Source: Paenibacillus sp. 1001270B_150601_E10
Lineage (GTDB): Bacteria; Bacillota; Bacilli; Paenibacillales; Paenibacillaceae
Reading direction: 5' to 3'
DNA length: 64,000 nucleotides
Assembly (NCBI RefSeq): GCF_015558675.1
Contig: NZ_JADMOL010000009.1
Location: forward strand, 1-64,000
The position numbers and the translations under genes were made by a program. The notes beneath the pieces were generated by a model. It was not told the DNA's origin. It worked only from the letters and a program-made list of their open reading frames with translations, and did not search any database. Shown here piece after piece: positions 8,207-16,652 of this stretch; position 1 is the first letter of the stretch, and each line of letters starts with the position of its first letter.

Positions 8207-8511
8207 ATAGCATCACGCTTGCTTGCATGTGTATGTATGAGATTCGTTCATGGTGAGCTTGTCTCATTCAAATGCTGCGGCTGAATGATAAGACATGATG
8301 CATAGACATACTTATACACCCCGTTGTCGATCGAATAGACATCGGGGTGTATTTTTTATGAAGAGATATAGATGTCGACATATGACAGATGTTCCTGCAG
8401 CTTATGATACCCGTGATGAACACAGCCTGGGGTTATGATTGCTCATTGCTGAAGCAGCCTTGAAAGAGTATGCAAAAGAAGTTTTTCTCCTTAAAGTTCG
8501 GGCAGGAACCT
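8207..8511. other. Intergenic region after liaR
   Basis: About 305 bases between liaR and a convergent gene. Apart from the terminator at 8314-8357 I see nothing in it. Confidence 0.5.
8314..8357 (+). terminator. Terminator of the lia operon
   Basis: ATACACCCCG (8314-8323) pairs with CGGGGTGTAT (8343-8352), followed by TTTTT. It is the first strong terminator after liaR. Confidence 0.85.
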
Positions 8512-8898
8512 TTAGATAAAAAGGAGAAATAATAAGGTGATAAGTGCGAGATCAAGCTCCACTCTTGGACCAAAGAAAGGATATGGGGTATATGGATATG
8601 GTGGTGGATAGCCGCCATAAGGGCCATATTCTGAATTCGTTGTTGCAGCAGGAGCAGTGGATGCTTTGCTTTTATGCTTGGTTGATTTTTTCCCTTTCTT
8701 AGGAACTCTTTCCTCAACTTTGTCGGTATGTCCACCAGTAGCAGTACCAGCAGCATGAGATTGTTCATTTAGCACAAGCTTGCCTTGACTACAGCGGCTT
8801 AACTGGCCGATATAGCGTGTGCCGTCTTGCGTAATTACACAGACAGGTCTTCCGCAGAATTGCGAAATGATCTGCTCATTAAGAGGAATTTCCACCAT
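8512..8898 (-). CDS. Unrecognised protein with Sm-like N-terminus and Pro/Tyr-rich tail
   Basis: A 128-residue protein that I cannot assign. The first 45 residues have a short beta-barrel pattern (CGRPVCVITQDGTRYIGQLS, then GKLVLN) that recalls Sm-like folds. A Lys/Ser-rich basic segment follows (about 66-83), then a Pro/Tyr/Gly-rich stretch (about 89-109), and a hydrophobic C-terminal tail of about 15 residues that could be a membrane anchor. The ATG follows AGGAGG with 8-9 bases spacing, so translation is likely. Monocistronic and convergent with the lia operon. The function is unknown. Confidence 0.65.
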   Translation of the reverse strand: MVEIPLNEQIISQFCGRPVCVITQDGTRYIGQLSRCSQGKLVLNEQSHAAGTATGGHTDKVEERVPKKGKKSTKHKSKASTAPAATTNSEYGPYGGYPPPYPYTPYPFFGPRVELDLALITLLFLLFI

Positions 8899-9149
8899 AA
8901 CCTATAGCCTCCTGTCAGTATCCTATAGCTACAGTGTATTCCATATAGTCATTCGTGTATGGTTAATCACCTAGAAGCCCAAAATGAAATCCGCCTATTT
9001 TACTCCATGAGATGGATGAATACCATCGAGAGAAATGATCGTTCTTATTGCGAATATACCTGCCAAGAAAAAAGGTCGCTCACGATTGAAAGACCTTACT
9101 AGAAGTTTAGCTCATAAAGACTAGACAAATAGGAGATGGAGGTTATGCG

Positions 9150-9944
9150 ATGAATAAGAAGCATGTAGGAAAGCTTGCTGTACTATGTCTCATCCTGCTT
9201 GCGCTATGCGGAGCGGTGAAGGTTGGAATGGAGTCCTCTTTTACTTCGGCTTGGCTGACTGGCTTGAAGAAGCAGGAGGAGGTTATCCTATCGCCGGATA
9301 TGGGTAATAAGGTAAATACGCTGTGGGTGCTGGCTGATCTTACTGGCGGAAGACATTTGCCAACAACGATCACGGTTCAAGGCTCCTATGGCTCCACGGC
9401 TTCTTTATGGGAGAAGGATCGTGAAGCGTGGCGCGAAGCGACGGGCATAACTTCAAGGCTTCTGCCGGTTATGGAAAACGGCAGGGAAGTATACCGGATG
9501 AATTATTCGGGCGCTGGCTGGACTGGCCGTGTACTGATGTTTATTGAACAGGATAGCAAAGCCTATTACACGGTTACGATTGAAGGCACGGCAGAAGGAG
9601 GCAGAGAGGGCGCCATTAAGGAAGCGGAGCGTCTGTATGGATTGCTGAAGAAGGAAGGATACGCAGTAGATTGGAATGCCGCTGTCAAGACCGAAACATC
9701 GATTCCGCTTAAAGAGGCTTGGAGCAAGGCGGAAGCTGCCATACAAGAGTTGGGAGAAAGTACACCACTGGACCGTTACGAGGACGATCGGACGATAAGC
9801 GTATCCTATAATGTAAGTTACCTAGGCGAAGGCGTTAAGATGAAGGACAGCCGTGTGAACTTGCAGGTGGCCGCCCACGAAAATGGTGAAACAGGGTTAA
9901 CGAGGGTTACTTTTGGGACACCCTTAATAGCAGGAGAATACTAA
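9150..9944 (+). CDS. YwmB-like secreted protein
   Basis: A 264-residue protein with a hydrophobic signal-type N-terminus (about residues 8-25). The C-terminal pattern GLTRVTFGTPLIAGEY closely recalls the end of Bacillus YwmB, whose family is annotated as TATA-box-binding-like fold by structure only. The true function of that family is unknown, and the protein is probably outside the membrane. A GGAGATGGAGG site precedes the ATG. It stands alone between convergent and unrelated genes. Confidence 0.65.
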   Translation: MNKKHVGKLAVLCLILLALCGAVKVGMESSFTSAWLTGLKKQEEVILSPDMGNKVNTLWVLADLTGGRHLPTTITVQGSYGSTASLWEKDREAWREATGITSRLLPVMENGREVYRMNYSGAGWTGRVLMFIEQDSKAYYTVTIEGTAEGGREGAIKEAERLYGLLKKEGYAVDWNAAVKTETSIPLKEAWSKAEAAIQELGESTPLDRYEDDRTISVSYNVSYLGEGVKMKDSRVNLQVAAHENGETGLTRVTFGTPLIAGEY

Positions 9945-9984
9945 TGGCTTGATGTCAACAAAGATGGAATCGTGCCGTTTTATG

Positions 9985-9993
9985 TGATAAAAT
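9985..9993 (+). promoter_or_regulatory. Extended -10 promoter of zwf
   Basis: TGATAAAAT (9985-9993) fits an extended -10 element (TG-N-TAAAAT). The -35 at 17 bases spacing (TGGAAT) is poor. It is about 60 bases upstream of the zwf start. Confidence 0.45.
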
Positions 9994-10055
9994 GGCATCA
10001 CATTCGAAAGTTTAAATAGGGATGTCTATAACGAGTGTAAGGATGATGGAGAGAG

Positions 10056-11597
10056 ATGACTGAGAATCAGATTCAAGAAACCATGTTATCGGAGGGTGCG
10101 GTCTTTTACATATTCGGCGCAACAGGCGATCTTGCCCGCCGTAAACTGTTCCCTGCGATTTATAGCTTGTACCGTGAAGGTAAACTTACGGAGAACTTCG
10201 CTGTTATAGGACTCGCTCGTCGTCCTCGCACAAATGATGAATTCCGTGCTGATATCCGTGCATCCATCGATGAATTCTGTCGCTATCAGGTTCAGGCGGA
10301 TGAGGACTGGGGGCAATTTGCAAAGCATTTTGAATACAAGCCTCTAGATATTAACAATGTGGATGGCTTCCGAGAACTAAAGATTCAAACGGAAAGCATG
10401 GAGCGCGAGTTCAACATTCCAGGCAACCGCTTGTTCTATTTGGCGCTTGCGCCAGAGCTCTTCGGCAATGTATCCCGCAATCTTCGTGATGGCGGAATGC
10501 TGGAGACTGAGGGCTGGAGCCGTTTAGTCATTGAGAAGCCATTTGGTTATGATCTCAAGTCTGCCGAAAAGCTTAATGAAGAGCTTCGAGGTGTATTTAA
10601 AGAGGATCAGATTTATCGTATTGACCATTATTTGGGTAAAGAGATGGTTCAGAACATAGAAGTCATTCGATTTGCGAATGCATTCTTTGAGCCGCTTTGG
10701 AACAATAAACATATTGCCAACGTGCAAATCTCGATGTCAGAGACCGTAGGCGTGGAAGAGCGCGGTGGCTATTACGATCAGGCAGGCGCTCTGCGCGATA
10801 TGGTACAGAACCATATGCTGCAGATGCTCACGATGATCGCAATGGAGCCGCCTAGCCGCTTGCATCCAGAAGACATCCGCGATGAGAAGGTGAAGGTGCT
10901 TCGTTCGCTTCGCCAATATTCCAGCGCAGAGGATGTAGCCAACCATGTGGTGCGCGGACAGTATGCTGCTGGCAGCCATAAGGGCAAGGCATTGCCAGGA
11001 TACCGTGAAGAGGAGAAGGTGAATCCTGTCTCTGATACGGAAACCTACTTGGCTGCTCGTGTCTTAGTGGACAACTTCCGCTGGGCGGGCGTTCCGTTCT
11101 ACATTCGTACAGGCAAGCGATTGCCGGTGAAGACGACAGAGGTTGTCGTGGAGTTCAAGAGCATGCCTTCTAATGTGTATTTGGGCAGCAAGCATAAGCT
11201 TGAGCCGAACTTGCTCGTTATTCGAGTGAATCCGATGGAAGGCATCTATGTACGCATTAATGGCAAGACGCCTGGCGCAGAGGGCGGCATTACACCGCTT
11301 GCTATGGACTTCTGCCAAAGCTGCATGATCGGTATTAATACGCCTGAAGCCTATGAGCGCCTGATCTTTGATGCCGCACGCGGAGATTCTACTTATTTCA
11401 CGCGCTGGGACGAAGTGGCTGCCGCTTGGGCATTCGTGGATCGTATTGCGGAAGCTTGGAAGGACTCCAATGAAGATTTGCAGATGTATCCTGCAGGTTC
11501 ATGGGGACCCGTTGCGGCCGACCGCTTGCTGGAGCAGGATGGCTATCACTGGTGGCCAGTTAATGGTCAAGAAGAGGACACGGTCGTTTGGAAATAA
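10056..11597 (+). CDS. zwf: Glucose-6-phosphate 1-dehydrogenase
   Basis: A 513-residue Zwf enzyme that oxidises glucose 6-phosphate to 6-phosphogluconolactone with NADP, the entry to the pentose phosphate pathway in the cytoplasm. Visible landmarks are the dinucleotide-binding motif FGATGDLARRK near residue 20, the active-site motif RIDHYLGKE near residue 188, and the C-terminal RWDEVAAAWAFVDRI. Length matches the family (about 490-515). The ATG follows GGAGAG. It is a single gene with its own terminator; gnd and pgl are not in the window. Confidence 0.97.
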   Translation: MTENQIQETMLSEGAVFYIFGATGDLARRKLFPAIYSLYREGKLTENFAVIGLARRPRTNDEFRADIRASIDEFCRYQVQADEDWGQFAKHFEYKPLDINNVDGFRELKIQTESMEREFNIPGNRLFYLALAPELFGNVSRNLRDGGMLETEGWSRLVIEKPFGYDLKSAEKLNEELRGVFKEDQIYRIDHYLGKEMVQNIEVIRFANAFFEPLWNNKHIANVQISMSETVGVEERGGYYDQAGALRDMVQNHMLQMLTMIAMEPPSRLHPEDIRDEKVKVLRSLRQYSSAEDVANHVVRGQYAAGSHKGKALPGYREEEKVNPVSDTETYLAARVLVDNFRWAGVPFYIRTGKRLPVKTTEVVVEFKSMPSNVYLGSKHKLEPNLLVIRVNPMEGIYVRINGKTPGAEGGITPLAMDFCQSCMIGINTPEAYERLIFDAARGDSTYFTRWDEVAAAWAFVDRIAEAWKDSNEDLQMYPAGSWGPVAADRLLEQDGYHWWPVNGQEEDTVVWK

Positions 11598-11637
11598 GCC
11601 ACATCAGTTGCGGCTTTGTGCAATGAATGGTAAATGG

Positions 11638-11670
11638 CTGTGCTCTTATCAGGGGCACAGTCTTTTCCTT
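11638..11670 (+). terminator. Terminator of zwf
   Basis: CTGTGCTC (11638-11645) pairs with GGGCACAG (11653-11660), followed by TCTTTTCCTT. Confidence 0.7.
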
Positions 11671-11795
11671 AGTTTTATAACACTTAGATGTTTTCTACGT
11701 ACTGTACCATCTCAAAATTTGGTATGACGATGAAAATAGCGGGATTTTATTCATCATGAATTCCCAACAGCATGAATGAAGAATAGAAAGGTCGG

Positions 11796-12248
11796 ATGAA
11801 CATGAGTGCATTGCCACGTATCTCTCAAAATAGCGCTGTGTTGCTTGAGAAAGCTCGCAGCTTTGGTTTATCAGATGAACAGCTTCTTGATGTGATTGAG
11901 AAGAATGACGTTACTCCGCTCGAACAGTCTGGAACGGATTACTCTGAGTGGGTATCTTATGCAAGTGAGCACAATGAGAACCTGGAAGCGGCGGTTAAGG
12001 TAGGCTATCAGATGACATTTAATACGGTCTATGGTCTTAAAAATTGGCTTAAATTCCGCTTTGGCCTTGAAGCAGAGAAGGATTATACAGAAGGGGAAGG
12101 CCGCTTTGATGGATTGAAGCTGAACGAAAAAGATGCGAGCTTCATTCAATCAGCGCTTGCAAGCAACTGGGTTGTACTTGTAGAGTCTACAGGCGATATT
12201 CAAGTGGTCAATCTCGTAATGCGTGCTTATTATCAGCCAGAAGCCTAA
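11796..12248 (+). CDS. Conserved-looking hypothetical protein, 150 aa
   Basis: I do not recognise this 150-residue soluble protein. It is acidic, with predicted helices in the first half (EKARSFGLSDEQLLDVIEKN) and a C-terminal part that ends in hydrophobic strands (NWVVLVESTGDIQVVNLVMR). The codon use resembles its neighbours and a GAAAGG site precedes the start; ATG 11802 is an equally good start. It stands alone between zwf and prfC and is followed by a long hairpin. Confidence 0.65.
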   Translation: MNMSALPRISQNSAVLLEKARSFGLSDEQLLDVIEKNDVTPLEQSGTDYSEWVSYASEHNENLEAAVKVGYQMTFNTVYGLKNWLKFRFGLEAEKDYTEGEGRFDGLKLNEKDASFIQSALASNWVVLVESTGDIQVVNLVMRAYYQPEA

Positions 12249-12299
12249 GCGCATAAGCTTAACGCATGCACAGTAGAATGATTGGCATGAGAGAAAGGG

Positions 12300-12366
12300 G
12301 AAAAGCTTCTATGATGAAACTCTCGATTCACTTCGAGAATATTTCATATAGAGGCTTTTCTTGTGT
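12300..12366 (+). terminator. Long hairpin between the 150-aa gene and prfC
   Basis: GAAAAGCTTCTATGATGAAA (12300-12319) pairs imperfectly with TTTCATATAGAGGCTTTTC (12342-12360), with a second small stem CTCTCGA/TCGAGA inside. The tail is short (TTGTGTT). It is probably the terminator of the preceding gene. Confidence 0.6.
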
Positions 12367-12372
12367 TAAAAT
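12364..12372 (+). promoter_or_regulatory. Extended -10 promoter of prfC
   Basis: TGTTAAAAT (12364-12372) fits TG-N-TAAAAT. It lies just after the upstream hairpin and 38 bases before the prfC ATG. No good -35 box is visible. Confidence 0.4.
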
Positions 12373-12409
12373 AGGTCTTATGTGATTTTGTGATGAGAGG
12401 GCAATGTGA

Positions 12410-13993
12410 ATGAGCAAATTATCGGAACAATTACAAGAAGAAGTCGCGAAGCGCCGCACGTTTGCGATTATCTCTCACCCGGATGCCGGGAAAACGACGC
12501 TGACAGAAAAGCTGCTTCTCTTCGGAGGCGCGATTCGTCTTGCAGGAACGGTCAAAGCAAGAAAAGCAAATCGTCACGCAACGAGTGACTGGATGGAGAT
12601 CGAGAAGCAGCGTGGTATCTCTGTCACCTCTTCCGTGATGCAATTCGATTATAATGGTCATCGGGTAAATATCCTGGATACACCGGGTCACCAAGACTTC
12701 AGTGAAGATACGTACCGTACGCTAACAGCGGCTGACAGCGCGGTCATGTTGATTGACGTAGCGAAGGGTGTCGAGGCACAGACGATCAAGCTGTTCCAAG
12801 TTTGTGCGAAGCGCGGCATTCCTATCTTTACATTTATCAACAAGCTCGACCGCGAAGGACGCAGTCCATTTGATCTGATGGAGGAACTGGAGCAGGTGCT
12901 CGGTATTCGCGCCGTTCCTATGAATTGGCCGATCGGTATGGGCCGCGACCTGTGCGGCATTTATGACCGCATGAAAAACCAAGTAGAGCTGTTCCAAGGT
13001 GATGATCATTCCACGATCAAGGTCGAAAAGGTTGAGGATTATCACGATCCGGTTATTCGCGAAATGGCAGGAGAGTTTCTTCACGACCAGCTGTGCGAGG
13101 AGCTTGAGCTCCTGGATGTTGCTGGAGATCAATTTGACTATGAGAAAGTTAGCCGTGGAGAGCTTACACCGCTGTTCTTCGGCAGTGCGATCAACAACTT
13201 TGGCCTGCAGACGTTCTTGGAGAACTTCCTGCAGCTTGCGCCTCAGCCTTCGTTACGTCAATCGACAGAAGGGCCAATCGAGCCTGAGAACGAGAAGTTC
13301 TCTGGCTATGTGTTCAAGATTCAAGCAAACATGAACCCAGCGCACCGTGACCGTATTGCTTTCCTTCGCATCTGCTCAGGCAAGTTTACGCGCGGCATGT
13401 CCGTAAAGCATGTACGAGTAGGCAAGGAAATCAAGCTTGCACAGCCGCAGCAGTTTCTGGCACAGGATCGGGATATTGTAGAAGAGGCCTTCCCAGGCGA
13501 CATTATCGGTCTATTTGATCCGGGTATTTTCCGTATCGGAGACAGCCTTAGCCAAGGGATGGAAGTGACGTTCGATGAGCTTCCAACGTTCTCTCCTGAG
13601 ATCTTTGCGCGTGTAACCGTGAAGAATGCTTTGAAGCACAAGCAGTATCAGAAGGGTGTCGACCAGCTTACGGAAGAAGGTACGATTCAAGTCTTTACAA
13701 GCACAGGCGTCTTCGATGAAACGATTCTGGGCGTTGTCGGCCAGCTTCAATTCGAGGTATTTGAATATCGGATGAAGGCGGAGTATGGCGTGGATGTGCA
13801 GCTGCAGCGTTTGACGTTCCAATTCGCACGCTGGGTAGTCGGCAAGGATATCGATCCTGCTAAGTTCCGAATTAACTCTCAGCTTGTAAAGGATAAGAAT
13901 GATAACTTTGTAGCCCTGTTTGAAAATGAATATGCGATGCGTACCGCGATGGAGAAGATGCCGGAAGTACAATTCCTAGAAACGGCACCTTGA
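12410..13993 (+). CDS. prfC: Peptide chain release factor 3
   Basis: A 527-residue class II release factor GTPase, RF3, which removes RF1 or RF2 from the ribosome after termination. G motifs are clear: HPDAGKTTLTEKLL (G1, about residue 24), RGISVTSS (switch I), DTPGHQDFSEDTYR (G3, about 89) and NKLDREG (G4, about 143). Full length for the family (about 525-530). Some Bacillales lack prfC, so its presence is a useful lineage marker. Own promoter-like element and terminator; no operon partner. Confidence 0.97.
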   Translation: MSKLSEQLQEEVAKRRTFAIISHPDAGKTTLTEKLLLFGGAIRLAGTVKARKANRHATSDWMEIEKQRGISVTSSVMQFDYNGHRVNILDTPGHQDFSEDTYRTLTAADSAVMLIDVAKGVEAQTIKLFQVCAKRGIPIFTFINKLDREGRSPFDLMEELEQVLGIRAVPMNWPIGMGRDLCGIYDRMKNQVELFQGDDHSTIKVEKVEDYHDPVIREMAGEFLHDQLCEELELLDVAGDQFDYEKVSRGELTPLFFGSAINNFGLQTFLENFLQLAPQPSLRQSTEGPIEPENEKFSGYVFKIQANMNPAHRDRIAFLRICSGKFTRGMSVKHVRVGKEIKLAQPQQFLAQDRDIVEEAFPGDIIGLFDPGIFRIGDSLSQGMEVTFDELPTFSPEIFARVTVKNALKHKQYQKGVDQLTEEGTIQVFTSTGVFDETILGVVGQLQFEVFEYRMKAEYGVDVQLQRLTFQFARWVVGKDIDPAKFRINSQLVKDKNDNFVALFENEYAMRTAMEKMPEVQFLETAP

Positions 13994-14040
13994 CCGTATA
14001 GCATCTTATGATTGATCTAAATGCTATCGGATAGAAATGG

Positions 14041-14077
14041 AAAACCTGTTGTAGCTTAAGCTGCAGCAGGTTTTTTT
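14041..14077 (+). terminator. Terminator of prfC
   Basis: A 15-bp stem AAAACCTGTTGTAGC/GCTGCAGCAGGTTTT (14041-14055, 14060-14074) with loop TTAA, ending in seven Ts. Confidence 0.92.
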
Positions 14078-14305
14078 ATTTGCCAGAGTCTTTACATTTA
14101 CGCTGCGTCAATGTGTACAATGCATGTAACAGGCTGAAAGAGTCGTTAATAGATGGTGTGTCAGTACCATTAACCGACTTAATGAATGACATATTAGAGC
14201 TTTGCTTCAACCATGTAATGGATTTTTTTCACTGAATCTATGGTGGCCAAGAAACTTATTAAATACCTGCTTTGTACGGGGCAGTTCTAAGGATGAGGTG
14301 ATGAG
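14078..14305. other. Intergenic region upstream of the MerR fusion
   Basis: About 230 bases with no gene. No clear MerR-type dyad within a 19-base spacer was found by eye. Confidence 0.4.
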
Positions 14306-15376
14306 ATGAAAATACTTGAGGCAGCTCGCCAATTAGGAATGACGACACGCACGATTCGATATTATGAGGAGCGAGGTCTTATTAAGCTAGTTAAGGATGC
14401 GGATAATGGCTATCGGGAGATCTCAGTTGATGATCTGAAGGTGCTTCAGGTTATCGGGATGCTAAGAGAGCTGGGTCTTTCTATCGATGAGATTCAGCTT
14501 TGTTTGGATGACGTGCTGCAGTCGAACCTGAAGAGTATGATACCGCTCCTGCAGCGAAAACGTGAGGAGCTGGGCAAAGAAATGGTTCAAATTCGACTAT
14601 TAATGAAGCAAATGGATCAGCTTACGGATCGTTTGTTAACGAACAAGGAGGAACAAGTCATGGAAGAAATGAGAAGCATAACGGAACGTTCGAAATCATT
14701 AAAGCATTTGAGAGAGGATTGGAAGGATCGCTGGAACTTCAATGCGCAGTCCAAAAGCTATGACCTTGCTGTTCGTCTTCATGAAGATCCGCTTGATGTT
14801 CATGCCGATTATGAGGCTATCTTGGAAAGGACGGCGGATATGGCGGGGATAATGGAAGGGGAGCGCGGACTCGATCTAGGTATTGGAACCGGAAACCTAG
14901 CTGCTCTGTGTGAAGCGCAAGGCGCATTTATGACAGGGATTGATCAGTCAGAGGGCATGCTTATGCAGTGCCGGGAGAAGCATCCATCATTTAGGCTGCT
15001 GTTGGGAAATATGATGGAGCTGCCTTTGGTGGATGAGAAGTTTGACTTCGTGGTGTCGACTTATGCCCTGCATCATCTAACGGATGAGCAAAAGCTTATC
15101 GCATTGGAGGAAATCGATCATGTTCTGCTTGATCATGGACGCATTGTGATTGCAGACCTTATGTTTGTTGATCAGGCGCATCGTTTGCATTGCATGAACG
15201 AGCTTAAAGAGGCAGGCTGCCAAGATAAGATCGAAGGCATCCTGGATGAATACTACGGAGATCGCTCGCAGCTAGCGGCATGGTGGAGAGAGCACGGTTA
15301 CGAGGTGAAGGAGGAGCAATTAAATATGTTTATGCACCTCATATACGCAAAGAAAAATGGGCGTGTTCTAGCTTGA
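14306..15376 (+). CDS. MerR-type regulator fused to SAM-dependent methyltransferase
   Basis: A 356-residue two-domain protein. Residues 1-70 are a MerR DNA-binding domain (AARQLGMTTRTIRYYEERGL, then NGYREIS), followed by the usual dimerisation helix to about residue 120. Residues about 135-350 form a class I methyltransferase with motif I GLDLGIGTGNLAAL (about 188-201), GIDQSEGML and the motif VVSTYALHHLTDEQK, close to Bacillus YrrT-type enzymes. The methyltransferase takes the place of the ligand-sensing domain. The substrate is unknown. GAGGTGATGAG precedes the ATG. It is a single gene, possibly autoregulated. Confidence 0.85.
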   Translation: MKILEAARQLGMTTRTIRYYEERGLIKLVKDADNGYREISVDDLKVLQVIGMLRELGLSIDEIQLCLDDVLQSNLKSMIPLLQRKREELGKEMVQIRLLMKQMDQLTDRLLTNKEEQVMEEMRSITERSKSLKHLREDWKDRWNFNAQSKSYDLAVRLHEDPLDVHADYEAILERTADMAGIMEGERGLDLGIGTGNLAALCEAQGAFMTGIDQSEGMLMQCREKHPSFRLLLGNMMELPLVDEKFDFVVSTYALHHLTDEQKLIALEEIDHVLLDHGRIVIADLMFVDQAHRLHCMNELKEAGCQDKIEGILDEYYGDRSQLAAWWREHGYEVKEEQLNMFMHLIYAKKNGRVLA

Positions 15377-15574
15377 TCCATAATTTCATAAGACGATAAG
15401 CTGGCGCATCACTAAGACGCGGGAATTTTCCTTGATGGAAATACCCGCGCCTTTACGGCTTCTCGCAAAGGAAAAAAGACGGGGATTTGAAATCGCTCGT
15501 CCCATTTTTCTTACCAGCATACATGAAGCCTCAAATTATACTCAAGAATACGAAAGAACAATCAAAAGCGTACG

Positions 15575-15790
15575 TTATGTGCTTTCTAATTGTTGCTGGA
15601 TCGTATGAATAAATTGGTTTTGTGTCGCTTCATCGCTTTGCTTCCAGATCATTTCAAACAATACACCGAGACCAGGCAGTGCCATTTCATCACCGTCAAC
15701 GGAATTGACGATCATATCCCGAATATCCTCATCGTTCTTGTTTGATACTTTCTGAGCGATGGCTTGGCGCAAATTCAGCAATACACTCAT
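15575..15790 (-). CDS. sspI: Small acid-soluble spore protein SspI
   Basis: A 71-residue protein, the same length as B. subtilis SspI, with the matching core MALPGLGVLFEMIWK and an N-terminal NLRQAIAQKV. SspI is a minor SASP of the spore core made late in the forespore. The ATG at 15790 follows AAGGAGG with 8 bases spacing; the longer frame up to 15811 would place that site inside the gene. It is monocistronic. Confidence 0.92.
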   Translation of the reverse strand: MSVLLNLRQAIAQKVSNKNDEDIRDMIVNSVDGDEMALPGLGVLFEMIWKQSDEATQNQFIHTIQQQLEST

Positions 15791-15936
15791 CTGTTGTGCC
15801 TCCTTCTGCATAGTATGGCTTCTTCACTATCGTAACCATCTCGAATCCAACACATGCATGGAAAAACCGAATAGCGAATTCTCAACGCATCGGAAGCAAA
15901 TTGCAGCTTGGCATTGTGGGACATTGACCCTCATTA

Positions 15937-15945
15937 TGTTATACT
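15937..15945 (+). promoter_or_regulatory. Extended -10 promoter of the ktrA-like gene
   Basis: TGTTATACT (15937-15945) fits TG-N-TATACT. Transcription would begin near 15952, which places the in-frame ATG at 15957 too close to the 5' end and favours the start at 15984. Confidence 0.5.
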
Positions 15946-15983
15946 AAAGCATAATAATGACGGTAATGGAGAAGGTGAATCCT

Positions 15984-16652
15984 TTGGCAGTAAAGAAACA
16001 ATATGCCGTGCTAGGCATGGGACGCTTCGGCTCAAGCGTCGCTCAAAGCTTAAGCAAGATGGGCTTTGAGGTTCTAGCCATTGATGAAAGTGAGCAGCGT
16101 ATTCAAGAGGTAGCCAATATGGTTACTCATGCGGTATCCGCAGACACAACCGATGAAGAAGCGCTGAAGGCGCTCGGGATTCGCAACTTTGACGTTGTTG
16201 TCGTGTCCATTGGACAAGACATTCAAGCGAGTATATTAACGACGCTGATCTTAAAGGATCTTGGAGTTCCGATGATTGTCACCAAGGCTGTAAATGAGCT
16301 TCATGGCAAGGTATTAAGCAAGATCGGCGCAGACAAGGTCGTATTCCCGGAGCGGGATATGGGAACACGCGTTGCACATAATCTGATCGCTCCAAACATT
16401 TTGGATTACATTGAGCTGTCTGATAACCACAGTATCGTTGAGGTTCGCGCCTCTAGAGGCATGGTTGGCCAGAACTTGATTGAGCTGGACATTCGTGCGC
16501 GATTTGGCTGCAACATTATGGCGATTAAAAATAATGGACATATTAATATTTCTCCGCTAGCCGATTATCGATTGCAAGAGGACGATATTCTTGTTATTGT
16601 CGGTCAGAATGATAATCTAAACAAACTGGAGTTGGCATTTCAGGAATCATGA
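15984..16652 (+). CDS. ktrA: KtrA/KtrC-type potassium uptake regulatory subunit
   Basis: A 222-residue RCK protein, the cytoplasmic nucleotide-binding ring that gates Ktr potassium channels. The N-terminal Rossmann motif AVLGMGRFGSSVA, the acidic residue in VLAIDES and the C-terminal RCK_C domain (GQNLIELDIRARFGCNIMAI) are clear. I chose TTG at 15984 because GGAGAAGGTG lies 7 bases upstream and the length then equals the Bacillus protein; ATGs at 15957 and 15966 are alternatives. No membrane KtrB/KtrD gene is nearby, so the channel partner is encoded elsewhere, as with Bacillus ktrC. It overlaps the next gene by 4 bases. Confidence 0.88.
   Translation: MAVKKQYAVLGMGRFGSSVAQSLSKMGFEVLAIDESEQRIQEVANMVTHAVSADTTDEEALKALGIRNFDVVVVSIGQDIQASILTTLILKDLGVPMIVTKAVNELHGKVLSKIGADKVVFPERDMGTRVAHNLIAPNILDYIELSDNHSIVEVRASRGMVGQNLIELDIRARFGCNIMAIKNNGHINISPLADYRLQEDDILVIVGQNDNLNKLELAFQES

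Noticed and set aside
15419-15452. GC-rich hairpin after the MerR-methyltransferase gene
   Set aside because: Stem CGCGGG/CCCGCG is clear but no T run on either strand; not called as a terminator.
15811-15817. CATACTA on the minus strand, a perfect sigma-G -10 box upstream of sspI
   Set aside because: No -35 match at 17-18 bases, and transcription would begin inside the ribosome site.
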